In this document: positions 1 through 11,600 of the stretch, one piece after another
How positions within the stretch are numbered: position 1 is the first letter of the stretch
How the letters are laid out: each line of letters starts with the position of its first letter
NCBI RefSeq assembly: GCF_011075055.1
Contig: NC_058143.1
Location: 6,711,057 to 6,775,056 of the forward strand
From: Mangifera indica
Taxonomy: Eukaryota; Streptophyta; Magnoliopsida; Sapindales; Anacardiaceae
DNA: 64,000 bases
Direction: 5' to 3'
Notes under the pieces: model-generated
Seen by the model: only the letters and a program-made list of their open reading frames with translations
Database searches by the model: none
Told to the model about the DNA's origin: nothing
Program-made: the position numbers and the translations under genes

Positions 1-97
1 CAGGAGGTCACCCATCCTAGTACTGCTCTCGCCCAAGCACACTTAACTTCGGAGTTCTGATGGGATCCGGTGCATTAGTGCTGGTATGGTCGCACCC
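1..97 (-). rRNA. 5S rRNA, copy 1 (partial, cut by window start)
   Basis: Contains 5S positions 1-97; the 3'-terminal 22 nt would lie before base 1. The downstream unit is only 426 bp because its spacer lacks 26 bp between two GATTTTG repeats. It also has small changes in the T-run region (near 360-380). Confidence 0.9.
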
Positions 98-404
98 ACC
101 ATTCATCGCGCAAAATATTTATTTAACCCTGCTTCCCGCATCCTCGACGCTCCCATTCGCCTTCCTCTCCATTTCACCACGCGATCCCGAATCCCACGGG
201 CACCGGAGAAAGGTAAAACAAAACGTAAAACGCACCGACGTAAAATGAAGGGTGTAACACGAGGACTCCCCACCGTTCATTGCACTTTGAATGCACAAAT
301 GAGTGAGTATATAATTTTTATATCTCATCTTGTCGTTATGTGATTTTGAATTAATGCACCGATAAGGGATAAAACACAACGTAAAACGCACCGACGCAAA
401 ACGA

Positions 405-523
405 GGGGTGCAACACGAGGACTTCCCAGGAGGTCACCCATCCTAGTACTGCTCTCGCCCAAGCACACTTAACTTCGGAGTTCTGATGGGATCCGGTGCA
501 TTAGTGCTGGTATGGTCGCACCC
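405..523 (-). rRNA. 5S rRNA, copy 2
   Basis: Full 119-nt gene identical to the array consensus. The spacer at higher coordinates is normal up to about 855, where it joins copy 3 with 23 bp missing. Confidence 0.95.
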
Positions 524-855
524 ACCATTCATCGCGCAAAATATTTATTTAACCCTGCTTCCCGCATCCTCGACGCTCCCATTCGCCTTCCTCTCCATTT
601 CACCACGCGATCCCGAATCCCACGGGCACCGGAGAAAGGTAAAACAAAACGTAAAACGCACCGACGTAAAATGAAGGGTGTAACACGAGGACTCCCCACC
701 GTTCATTGCACTTTGAATGCACAAATGAGTGAGTATATAATTTTTATATCTCATCTTGTCGTTATGTGATTTTGCATTAATAGTCAATCACATGATTTTG
801 AATTAATGCACCGGATAAGGGTAAAACAAAACGTAAAACGCACCGACGCAAAACG

Positions 856-952
856 CAGGAGGTCACCCATCCTAGTACTGCTCTCGCCCAAGCACACTTG
901 ACTTCGGAGTTCTGATGGGATCCGGTGCATTAGTGCTGGTATGGTCGCACCC
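856..952 (-). pseudogene. 5S rRNA, copy 3, lacking its 3' end
   Basis: A 23-bp deletion removes the last 22 nt of the gene plus one spacer base, so the sequence jumps from AAAACG (spacer) to CAGGAGG (5S position 97). The 3' half of helix I is lost, and a functional rRNA is not expected. It also carries T53C (plus-strand G at 900), inside the box A region. The break lies at the same base as the first base of the window, so an assembly artefact is possible. Confidence 0.85.
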
Positions 953-1243
953 ACCATTCATCGCGCAAAATATTTATTTAACCCTGCTTCCCGCATCCTC
1001 GACGCTCCCATTCGCCTTCCTCTCCATTTCACCACGCGATCCCGAATCCCACGGGCACCGGAGAAAGGTAAAACAAAACGTAAAACGCACCGACGTAAAA
1101 TGAAGGGTGTAACACGAGGACTCCCCACCGTTCATTGCACTTTGAATGCACAAATGAGTGAGTATATAATTTTTATATCTCATCTTGTCGTTATGTGATT
1201 TTGCATTATTAATGCACCGGATAAGGGTAAAACAAAACGTAAA

Positions 1244-1258
1244 ACGCTCTTCCGATCT
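1244..1258. other. Illumina adapter-end remnant inside a 5S spacer
   Basis: Where other units read AAAACGCACCGACG, this unit has 12 extra bases. The result is ACGCTCTTCCGATCT, which matches the 3' end of the Illumina TruSeq universal adapter over 15 bases. It occurs once in the array. This is best read as sequencing or assembly contamination, not biology. Confidence 0.9.
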
Positions 1259-1274
1259 CACCGACGCAAAACGA

Positions 1275-1392
1275 GGGTGCAACACGAGGACTTCCCAGGA
1301 GGTCACCCATCCTAGTACTGCTCTCGCCCAAGCACACTTAACTTCGGAGTTCTGATGGGATCCGGTGCATTAGTGCTGGTATGGTCGCACCC
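1275..1392 (-). rRNA. 5S rRNA, copy 4 (118 nt)
   Basis: Consensus gene except that the 3' end has three C residues instead of four. It lies next to the unit with the adapter remnant, so the missing base may be an error. The spacer on its higher-coordinate side is standard. Confidence 0.93.
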
Positions 1393-1725
1393 ACCATTCA
1401 TCGCGCAAAATATTTATTTAACCCTGCTTCCCGCATCCTCGACGCTCCCATTCGCCTTCCTCTCCATTTCACCACGCGATCCCGAATCCCACGGGCACCG
1501 GAGAAAGGTAAAACAAAACGTAAAACGCACCGACGTAAAATGAAGGGTGTAACACGAGGACTCCCCACCGTTCATTGCACTTTGAATGCACAAATGAGTG
1601 AGTATATAATTTTTATATCTCATCTTGTCGTTATGTGATTTTGCATTAATAGTCAATCACATGATTTTGAATTAATGCACCGGATAAGGGTAAAACAAAA
1701 CGTAAAACGCACCGACGCAAAACGA

Positions 1726-1844
1726 GGGGTGCAACACGAGGACTTCCCAGGAGGTCACCCATCCTAGTACTGCTCTCGCCCAAGCACACTTAACTTCGGA
1801 GTTCTGATGGGATCCGGTGCATTAGTGCTGGTATGGTCGCACCC
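1726..1844 (-). rRNA. 5S rRNA, copy 5
   Basis: Full 119-nt consensus gene. The spacer at its higher-coordinate side is 7 bp short, with base changes near 2080-2090 in the hairpin region, giving a 445-bp interval to the next gene. Confidence 0.95.
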
Positions 1845-2136
1845 ACCATTCATCGCGCAAAATATTTATTTAACCCTGCTTCCCGCATCCTCGACGCTCC
1901 CATTCGCCTTCCTCTCCATTTCACCACGCGATCCCGAATCCCACGGGCACCGGAGAAAGGTAAAACAAAACGTAAAACGCACCGACGTAAAATGAAGGGT
2001 GTAACACGAGGACTCCCCACCGTTCATTGCACTTTGAATGCACAAATGAGTGAGTATATAATTTTTATATCTCATCTTGTCGGTATGTTATTAATAGTCA
2101 ATCACATGATTTTGAATTAATGCACCGGATAAGGGT

Positions 2137-2167
2137 AAAACAAAACGTAAAACGCACCGACGCAAAA
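2137..2167 (-). terminator. Pol III terminator with back-up T-runs (type copy)
   Basis: On the minus strand, TTTT begins 4 nt after the 3' end of the gene (2167-2164). Three more TTTT runs follow within 35 nt (2152-2149, 2145-2142, 2140-2137). T4 or longer is the known Pol III stop signal. The same cluster is duplicated elsewhere in the unit, next to the 5S relic (near 2406-2437). Confidence 0.8.
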
Positions 2168-2170
2168 CGA

Positions 2171-2289
2171 GGGGTGCAACACGAGGACTTCCCAGGAGGT
2201 CACCCATCCTAGTACTGCTCTCGCCCAAGCACACTTAACTTCGGAGTTCTGATGGGATCCGGTGCATTAGTGCTGGTATGGTCGCACCC
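2171..2289 (-). rRNA. 5S rRNA, copy 6 (type copy of the regular block)
   Basis: 5S ribosomal RNA of the large cytosolic ribosomal subunit, transcribed by RNA polymerase III. The 119-nt gene starts GGGTGCGACC at 2289 and ends TTGCACCCC at 2171. The first and last bases are complementary and can form helix I. Compared with the usual angiosperm sequence as I remember it, three positions differ in every copy: C at 9, T at 57 and C at 73. The internal control region (about positions 50-97) is otherwise intact. The upstream flank has an AT-rich box and a GC at -12/-11, and four T residues follow the 3' end, so the unit looks competent for transcription. Confidence 0.97.
2193..2240 (-). promoter_or_regulatory. 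Internal control region of the 5S gene (type copy)
   Basis: By position, box A is about 5S nt 50-64 (2240-2226), the intermediate element nt 67-72 (2223-2218, GCGAGA) and box C about nt 80-97 (2210-2193, starting AGGATGGGTGACC). These are the TFIIIA/TFIIIC contact regions known for 5S genes. Box A carries T at position 57, where most plants have C. The same elements recur every 452 bp. Confidence 0.75.
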
Positions 2290-2319
2290 ACCATTCATCG
2301 CGCAAAATATTTATTTAAC
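2290..2319 (-). promoter_or_regulatory. Upstream Pol III promoter elements of the 5S gene (type copy)
   Basis: Reading the minus strand upstream of the gene, an AT-rich TATA-like box (TTAAATAAATA) covers -29 to -19 and a GC dinucleotide sits at -12/-11. Both are hallmarks of plant 5S promoters. The -1 base is T, whereas Arabidopsis has C. The AT box also contains AATAAA on the transcribed-sense strand. Repeated in every unit at +452 bp. Confidence 0.75.
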
Positions 2320-2392
2320 CCTGCTTCCCGCATCCTCGACGCTCCCATTCGCCTTCCTCTCCATTTCACCACGCGATCCCGAATCCCACGGG

Positions 2393-2463
2393 CACCGGAG
2401 AAAGGTAAAACAAAACGTAAAACGCACCGACGTAAAATGAAGGGTGTAACACGAGGACTCCCC
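2393..2463. repeat. 71-bp internal duplication in the 5S unit, relic copy
   Basis: Direct-repeat partner of 2575-2645 at an offset of 182 bp. Both begin CACCGGA and run through the T-run terminator region into the 5S 3' end. By hand alignment 64 of 71 bases match, without gaps. Confidence 0.9.
2441..2463 (-). pseudogene. Gutted 5S relic in the spacer (recurs every 452 bp)
   Basis: The spacer contains a copy of the last ~23 nt of 5S (AGTCCTCGTGTTACACCCT on the minus strand). It is followed by the same T-run terminator region and preceded directly by a variant of the 5S 5' flank (ACCGTTCATTGC, against ACCATTCATCGC at the true gene, plus strand). The body of the gene, roughly nt 1-97, is missing between them. 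Most differences from the true tail are gene C or G to relic T or A, as expected for deaminated methylcytosine. Positions in other regular units are +452k. Confidence 0.85.
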
Positions 2464-2529
2464 ACCGTTCATTGCACTTTGAATGCACAAATGAGTGAGT
2501 ATATAATTTTTATATCTCATCTTGTCGTT

Positions 2530-2559
2530 ATGTGATTTTGCATTAATAGTCAATCACAT
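2530..2559. repeat. Spacer inverted repeat and GATTTTG direct repeats
   Basis: ATGTGATT (2530-2537) and AATCACAT (2552-2559) form a perfect 8-bp stem around a 14-nt loop. GATTTTG occurs at the left arm and again just after the right arm. Three irregular left-edge units have deletions of 26, 23 and 7 bp exactly here. Confidence 0.8.
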
Positions 2560-2574
2560 GATTTTGAATTAATG

Positions 2575-2645
2575 CACCGGATAAGGGTAAAACAAAACGT
2601 AAAACGCACCGACGCAAAACGAGGGGTGCAACACGAGGACTTCCC
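2575..2645. repeat. 71-bp internal duplication in the 5S unit, gene copy
   Basis: Partner of 2393-2463. This copy includes the terminator and the true 3' end of the next 5S gene (2623-2741). Confidence 0.9.
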
Positions 2646-5600
2646 AGGAGGTCACCCATCCTAGTACTGCTCTCGCCCAAGCACACTTAACTTCGGAGTT
2701 CTGATGGGATCCGGTGCATTAGTGCTGGTATGGTCGCACCCACCATTCATCGCGCAAAATATTTATTTAACCCTGCTTCCCGCATCCTCGACGCTCCCAT
2801 TCGCCTTCCTCTCCATTTCACCACGCGATCCCGAATCCCACGGGCACCGGAGAAAGGTAAAACAAAACGTAAAACGCACCGACGTAAAATGAAGGGTGTA
2901 ACACGAGGACTCCCCACCGTTCATTGCACTTTGAATGCACAAATGAGTGAGTATATAATTTTTATATCTCATCTTGTCGTTATGTGATTTTGCATTAATA
3001 GTCAATCACATGATTTTGAATTAATGCACCGGATAAGGGTAAAACAAAACGTAAAACGCACCGACGCAAAACGAGGGGTGCAACACGAGGACTTCCCAGG
3101 AGGTCACCCATCCTAGTACTGCTCTCGCCCAAGCACACTTAACTTCGGAGTTCTGATGGGATCCGGTGCATTAGTGCTGGTATGGTCGCACCCACCATTC
3201 ATCGCGCAAAATATTTATTTAACCCTGCTTCCCGCATCCTCGACGCTCCCATTCGCCTTCCTCTCCATTTCACCACGCGATCCCGAATCCCACGGGCACC
3301 GGAGAAAGGTAAAACAAAACGTAAAACGCACCGACGTAAAATGAAGGGTGTAACACGAGGACTCCCCACCGTTCATTGCACTTTGAATGCACAAATGAGT
3401 GAGTATATAATTTTTATATCTCATCTTGTCGTTATGTGATTTTGCATTAATAGTCAATCACATGATTTTGAATTAATGCACCGGATAAGGGTAAAACAAA
3501 ACGTAAAACGCACCGACGCAAAACGAGGGGTGCAACACGAGGACTTCCCAGGAGGTCACCCATCCTAGTACTGCTCTCGCCCAAGCACACTTAACTTCGG
3601 AGTTCTGATGGGATCCGGTGCATTAGTGCTGGTATGGTCGCACCCACCATTCATCGCGCAAAATATTTATTTAACCCTGCTTCCCGCATCCTCGACGCTC
3701 CCATTCGCCTTCCTCTCCATTTCACCACGCGATCCCGAATCCCACGGGCACCGGAGAAAGGTAAAACAAAACGTAAAACGCACCGACGTAAAATGAAGGG
3801 TGTAACACGAGGACTCCCCACCGTTCATTGCACTTTGAATGCACAAATGAGTGAGTATATAATTTTTATATCTCATCTTGTCGTTATGTGATTTTGCATT
3901 AATAGTCAATCACATGATTTTGAATTAATGCACCGGATAAGGGTAAAACAAAACGTAAAACGCACCGACGCAAAACGAGGGGTGCAACACGAGGACTTCC
4001 CAGGAGGTCACCCATCCTAGTACTGCTCTCGCCCAAGCACACTTAACTTCGGAGTTCTGATGGGATCCGGTGCATTAGTGCTGGTATGGTCGCACCCACC
4101 ATTCATCGCGCAAAATATTTATTTAACCCTGCTTCCCGCATCCTCGACGCTCCCATTCGCCTTCCTCTCCATTTCACCACGCGATCCCGAATCCCACGGG
4201 CACCGGAGAAAGGTAAAACAAAACGTAAAACGCACCGACGTAAAATGAAGGGTGTAACACGAGGACTCCCCACCGTTCATTGCACTTTGAATGCACAAAT
4301 GAGTGAGTATATAATTTTTATATCTCATCTTGTCGTTATGTGATTTTGCATTAATAGTCAATCACATGATTTTGAATTAATGCACCGGATAAGGGTAAAA
4401 CAAAACGTAAAACGCACCGACGCAAAACGAGGGGTGCAACACGAGGACTTCCCAGGAGGTCACCCATCCTAGTACTGCTCTCGCCCAAGCACACTTAACT
4501 TCGGAGTTCTGATGGGATCCGGTGCATTAGTGCTGGTATGGTCGCACCCACCATTCATCGCGCAAAATATTTATTTAACCCTGCTTCCCGCATCCTCGAC
4601 GCTCCCATTCGCCTTCCTCTCCATTTCACCACGCGATCCCGAATCCCACGGGCACCGGAGAAAGGTAAAACAAAACGTAAAACGCACCGACGTAAAATGA
4701 AGGGTGTAACACGAGGACTCCCCACCGTTCATTGCACTTTGAATGCACAAATGAGTGAGTATATAATTTTTATATCTCATCTTGTCGTTATGTGATTTTG
4801 CATTAATAGTCAATCACATGATTTTGAATTAATGCACCGGATAAGGGTAAAACAAAACGTAAAACGCACCGACGCAAAACGAGGGGTGCAACACGAGGAC
4901 TTCCCAGGAGGTCACCCATCCTAGTACTGCTCTCGCCCAAGCACACTTAACTTCGGAGTTCTGATGGGATCCGGTGCATTAGTGCTGGTATGGTCGCACC
5001 CACCATTCATCGCGCAAAATATTTATTTAACCCTGCTTCCCGCATCCTCGACGCTCCCATTCGCCTTCCTCTCCATTTCACCACGCGATCCCGAATCCCA
5101 CGGGCACCGGAGAAAGGTAAAACAAAACGTAAAACGCACCGACGTAAAATGAAGGGTGTAACACGAGGACTCCCCACCGTTCATTGCACTTTGAATGCAC
5201 AAATGAGTGAGTATATAATTTTTATATCTCATCTTGTCGTTATGTGATTTTGCATTAATAGTCAATCACATGATTTTGAATTAATGCACCGGATAAGGGT
5301 AAAACAAAACGTAAAACGCACCGACGCAAAACGAGGGGTGCAACACGAGGACTTCCCAGGAGGTCACCCATCCTAGTACTGCTCTCGCCCAAGCACACTT
5401 AACTTCGGAGTTCTGATGGGATCCGGTGCATTAGTGCTGGTATGGTCGCACCCACCATTCATCGCGCAAAATATTTATTTAACCCTGCTTCCCGCATCCT
5501 CGACGCTCCCATTCGCCTTCCTCTCCATTTCACCACGCGATCCCGAATCCCACGGGCACCGGAGAAAGGTAAAACAAAACGTAAAACGCACCGACGTAAA

Positions 5601-8600
5601 ATGAAGGGTGTAACACGAGGACTCCCCACCGTTCATTGCACTTTGAATGCACAAATGAGTGAGTATATAATTTTTATATCTCATCTTGTCGTTATGTGAT
5701 TTTGCATTAATAGTCAATCACATGATTTTGAATTAATGCACCGGATAAGGGTAAAACAAAACGTAAAACGCACCGACGCAAAACGAGGGGTGCAACACGA
5801 GGACTTCCCAGGAGGTCACCCATCCTAGTACTGCTCTCGCCCAAGCACACTTAACTTCGGAGTTCTGATGGGATCCGGTGCATTAGTGCTGGTATGGTCG
5901 CACCCACCATTCATCGCGCAAAATATTTATTTAACCCTGCTTCCCGCATCCTCGACGCTCCCATTCGCCTTCCTCTCCATTTCACCACGCGATCCCGAAT
6001 CCCACGGGCACCGGAGAAAGGTAAAACAAAACGTAAAACGCACCGACGTAAAATGAAGGGTGTAACACGAGGACTCCCCACCGTTCATTGCACTTTGAAT
6101 GCACAAATGAGTGAGTATATAATTTTTATATCTCATCTTGTCGTTATGTGATTTTGCATTAATAGTCAATCACATGATTTTGAATTAATGCACCGGATAA
6201 GGGTAAAACAAAACGTAAAACGCACCGACGCAAAACGAGGGGTGCAACACGAGGACTTCCCAGGAGGTCACCCATCCTAGTACTGCTCTCGCCCAAGCAC
6301 ACTTAACTTCGGAGTTCTGATGGGATCCGGTGCATTAGTGCTGGTATGGTCGCACCCACCATTCATCGCGCAAAATATTTATTTAACCCTGCTTCCCGCA
6401 TCCTCGACGCTCCCATTCGCCTTCCTCTCCATTTCACCACGCGATCCCGAATCCCACGGGCACCGGAGAAAGGTAAAACAAAACGTAAAACGCACCGACG
6501 TAAAATGAAGGGTGTAACACGAGGACTCCCCACCGTTCATTGCACTTTGAATGCACAAATGAGTGAGTATATAATTTTTATATCTCATCTTGTCGTTATG
6601 TGATTTTGCATTAATAGTCAATCACATGATTTTGAATTAATGCACCGGATAAGGGTAAAACAAAACGTAAAACGCACCGACGCAAAACGAGGGGTGCAAC
6701 ACGAGGACTTCCCAGGAGGTCACCCATCCTAGTACTGCTCTCGCCCAAGCACACTTAACTTCGGAGTTCTGATGGGATCCGGTGCATTAGTGCTGGTATG
6801 GTCGCACCCACCATTCATCGCGCAAAATATTTATTTAACCCTGCTTCCCGCATCCTCGACGCTCCCATTCGCCTTCCTCTCCATTTCACCACGCGATCCC
6901 GAATCCCACGGGCACCGGAGAAAGGTAAAACAAAACGTAAAACGCACCGACGTAAAATGAAGGGTGTAACACGAGGACTCCCCACCGTTCATTGCACTTT
7001 GAATGCACAAATGAGTGAGTATATAATTTTTATATCTCATCTTGTCGTTATGTGATTTTGCATTAATAGTCAATCACATGATTTTGAATTAATGCACCGG
7101 ATAAGGGTAAAACAAAACGTAAAACGCACCGACGCAAAACGAGGGGTGCAACACGAGGACTTCCCAGGAGGTCACCCATCCTAGTACTGCTCTCGCCCAA
7201 GCACACTTAACTTCGGAGTTCTGATGGGATCCGGTGCATTAGTGCTGGTATGGTCGCACCCACCATTCATCGCGCAAAATATTTATTTAACCCTGCTTCC
7301 CGCATCCTCGACGCTCCCATTCGCCTTCCTCTCCATTTCACCACGCGATCCCGAATCCCACGGGCACCGGAGAAAGGTAAAACAAAACGTAAAACGCACC
7401 GACGTAAAATGAAGGGTGTAACACGAGGACTCCCCACCGTTCATTGCACTTTGAATGCACAAATGAGTGAGTATATAATTTTTATATCTCATCTTGTCGT
7501 TATGTGATTTTGCATTAATAGTCAATCACATGATTTTGAATTAATGCACCGGATAAGGGTAAAACAAAACGTAAAACGCACCGACGCAAAACGAGGGGTG
7601 CAACACGAGGACTTCCCAGGAGGTCACCCATCCTAGTACTGCTCTCGCCCAAGCACACTTAACTTCGGAGTTCTGATGGGATCCGGTGCATTAGTGCTGG
7701 TATGGTCGCACCCACCATTCATCGCGCAAAATATTTATTTAACCCTGCTTCCCGCATCCTCGACGCTCCCATTCGCCTTCCTCTCCATTTCACCACGCGA
7801 TCCCGAATCCCACGGGCACCGGAGAAAGGTAAAACAAAACGTAAAACGCACCGACGTAAAATGAAGGGTGTAACACGAGGACTCCCCACCGTTCATTGCA
7901 CTTTGAATGCACAAATGAGTGAGTATATAATTTTTATATCTCATCTTGTCGTTATGTGATTTTGCATTAATAGTCAATCACATGATTTTGAATTAATGCA
8001 CCGGATAAGGGTAAAACAAAACGTAAAACGCACCGACGCAAAACGAGGGGTGCAACACGAGGACTTCCCAGGAGGTCACCCATCCTAGTACTGCTCTCGC
8101 CCAAGCACACTTAACTTCGGAGTTCTGATGGGATCCGGTGCATTAGTGCTGGTATGGTCGCACCCACCATTCATCGCGCAAAATATTTATTTAACCCTGC
8201 TTCCCGCATCCTCGACGCTCCCATTCGCCTTCCTCTCCATTTCACCACGCGATCCCGAATCCCACGGGCACCGGAGAAAGGTAAAACAAAACGTAAAACG
8301 CACCGACGTAAAATGAAGGGTGTAACACGAGGACTCCCCACCGTTCATTGCACTTTGAATGCACAAATGAGTGAGTATATAATTTTTATATCTCATCTTG
8401 TCGTTATGTGATTTTGCATTAATAGTCAATCACATGATTTTGAATTAATGCACCGGATAAGGGTAAAACAAAACGTAAAACGCACCGACGCAAAACGAGG
8501 GGTGCAACACGAGGACTTCCCAGGAGGTCACCCATCCTAGTACTGCTCTCGCCCAAGCACACTTAACTTCGGAGTTCTGATGGGATCCGGTGCATTAGTG

Positions 8601-11600
8601 CTGGTATGGTCGCACCCACCATTCATCGCGCAAAATATTTATTTAACCCTGCTTCCCGCATCCTCGACGCTCCCATTCGCCTTCCTCTCCATTTCACCAC
8701 GCGATCCCGAATCCCACGGGCACCGGAGAAAGGTAAAACAAAACGTAAAACGCACCGACGTAAAATGAAGGGTGTAACACGAGGACTCCCCACCGTTCAT
8801 TGCACTTTGAATGCACAAATGAGTGAGTATATAATTTTTATATCTCATCTTGTCGTTATGTGATTTTGCATTAATAGTCAATCACATGATTTTGAATTAA
8901 TGCACCGGATAAGGGTAAAACAAAACGTAAAACGCACCGACGCAAAACGAGGGGTGCAACACGAGGACTTCCCAGGAGGTCACCCATCCTAGTACTGCTC
9001 TCGCCCAAGCACACTTAACTTCGGAGTTCTGATGGGATCCGGTGCATTAGTGCTGGTATGGTCGCACCCACCATTCATCGCGCAAAATATTTATTTAACC
9101 CTGCTTCCCGCATCCTCGACGCTCCCATTCGCCTTCCTCTCCATTTCACCACGCGATCCCGAATCCCACGGGCACCGGAGAAAGGTAAAACAAAACGTAA
9201 AACGCACCGACGTAAAATGAAGGGTGTAACACGAGGACTCCCCACCGTTCATTGCACTTTGAATGCACAAATGAGTGAGTATATAATTTTTATATCTCAT
9301 CTTGTCGTTATGTGATTTTGCATTAATAGTCAATCACATGATTTTGAATTAATGCACCGGATAAGGGTAAAACAAAACGTAAAACGCACCGACGCAAAAC
9401 GAGGGGTGCAACACGAGGACTTCCCAGGAGGTCACCCATCCTAGTACTGCTCTCGCCCAAGCACACTTAACTTCGGAGTTCTGATGGGATCCGGTGCATT
9501 AGTGCTGGTATGGTCGCACCCACCATTCATCGCGCAAAATATTTATTTAACCCTGCTTCCCGCATCCTCGACGCTCCCATTCGCCTTCCTCTCCATTTCA
9601 CCACGCGATCCCGAATCCCACGGGCACCGGAGAAAGGTAAAACAAAACGTAAAACGCACCGACGTAAAATGAAGGGTGTAACACGAGGACTCCCCACCGT
9701 TCATTGCACTTTGAATGCACAAATGAGTGAGTATATAATTTTTATATCTCATCTTGTCGTTATGTGATTTTGCATTAATAGTCAATCACATGATTTTGAA
9801 TTAATGCACCGGATAAGGGTAAAACAAAACGTAAAACGCACCGACGCAAAACGAGGGGTGCAACACGAGGACTTCCCAGGAGGTCACCCATCCTAGTACT
9901 GCTCTCGCCCAAGCACACTTAACTTCGGAGTTCTGATGGGATCCGGTGCATTAGTGCTGGTATGGTCGCACCCACCATTCATCGCGCAAAATATTTATTT
10001 AACCCTGCTTCCCGCATCCTCGACGCTCCCATTCGCCTTCCTCTCCATTTCACCACGCGATCCCGAATCCCACGGGCACCGGAGAAAGGTAAAACAAAAC
10101 GTAAAACGCACCGACGTAAAATGAAGGGTGTAACACGAGGACTCCCCACCGTTCATTGCACTTTGAATGCACAAATGAGTGAGTATATAATTTTTATATC
10201 TCATCTTGTCGTTATGTGATTTTGCATTAATAGTCAATCACATGATTTTGAATTAATGCACCGGATAAGGGTAAAACAAAACGTAAAACGCACCGACGCA
10301 AAACGAGGGGTGCAACACGAGGACTTCCCAGGAGGTCACCCATCCTAGTACTGCTCTCGCCCAAGCACACTTAACTTCGGAGTTCTGATGGGATCCGGTG
10401 CATTAGTGCTGGTATGGTCGCACCCACCATTCATCGCGCAAAATATTTATTTAACCCTGCTTCCCGCATCCTCGACGCTCCCATTCGCCTTCCTCTCCAT
10501 TTCACCACGCGATCCCGAATCCCACGGGCACCGGAGAAAGGTAAAACAAAACGTAAAACGCACCGACGTAAAATGAAGGGTGTAACACGAGGACTCCCCA
10601 CCGTTCATTGCACTTTGAATGCACAAATGAGTGAGTATATAATTTTTATATCTCATCTTGTCGTTATGTGATTTTGCATTAATAGTCAATCACATGATTT
10701 TGAATTAATGCACCGGATAAGGGTAAAACAAAACGTAAAACGCACCGACGCAAAACGAGGGGTGCAACACGAGGACTTCCCAGGAGGTCACCCATCCTAG
10801 TACTGCTCTCGCCCAAGCACACTTAACTTCGGAGTTCTGATGGGATCCGGTGCATTAGTGCTGGTATGGTCGCACCCACCATTCATCGCGCAAAATATTT
10901 ATTTAACCCTGCTTCCCGCATCCTCGACGCTCCCATTCGCCTTCCTCTCCATTTCACCACGCGATCCCGAATCCCACGGGCACCGGAGAAAGGTAAAACA
11001 AAACGTAAAACGCACCGACGTAAAATGAAGGGTGTAACACGAGGACTCCCCACCGTTCATTGCACTTTGAATGCACAAATGAGTGAGTATATAATTTTTA
11101 TATCTCATCTTGTCGTTATGTGATTTTGCATTAATAGTCAATCACATGATTTTGAATTAATGCACCGGATAAGGGTAAAACAAAACGTAAAACGCACCGA
11201 CGCAAAACGAGGGGTGCAACACGAGGACTTCCCAGGAGGTCACCCATCCTAGTACTGCTCTCGCCCAAGCACACTTAACTTCGGAGTTCTGATGGGATCC
11301 GGTGCATTAGTGCTGGTATGGTCGCACCCACCATTCATCGCGCAAAATATTTATTTAACCCTGCTTCCCGCATCCTCGACGCTCCCATTCGCCTTCCTCT
11401 CCATTTCACCACGCGATCCCGAATCCCACGGGCACCGGAGAAAGGTAAAACAAAACGTAAAACGCACCGACGTAAAATGAAGGGTGTAACACGAGGACTC
11501 CCCACCGTTCATTGCACTTTGAATGCACAAATGAGTGAGTATATAATTTTTATATCTCATCTTGTCGTTATGTGATTTTGCATTAATAGTCAATCACATG

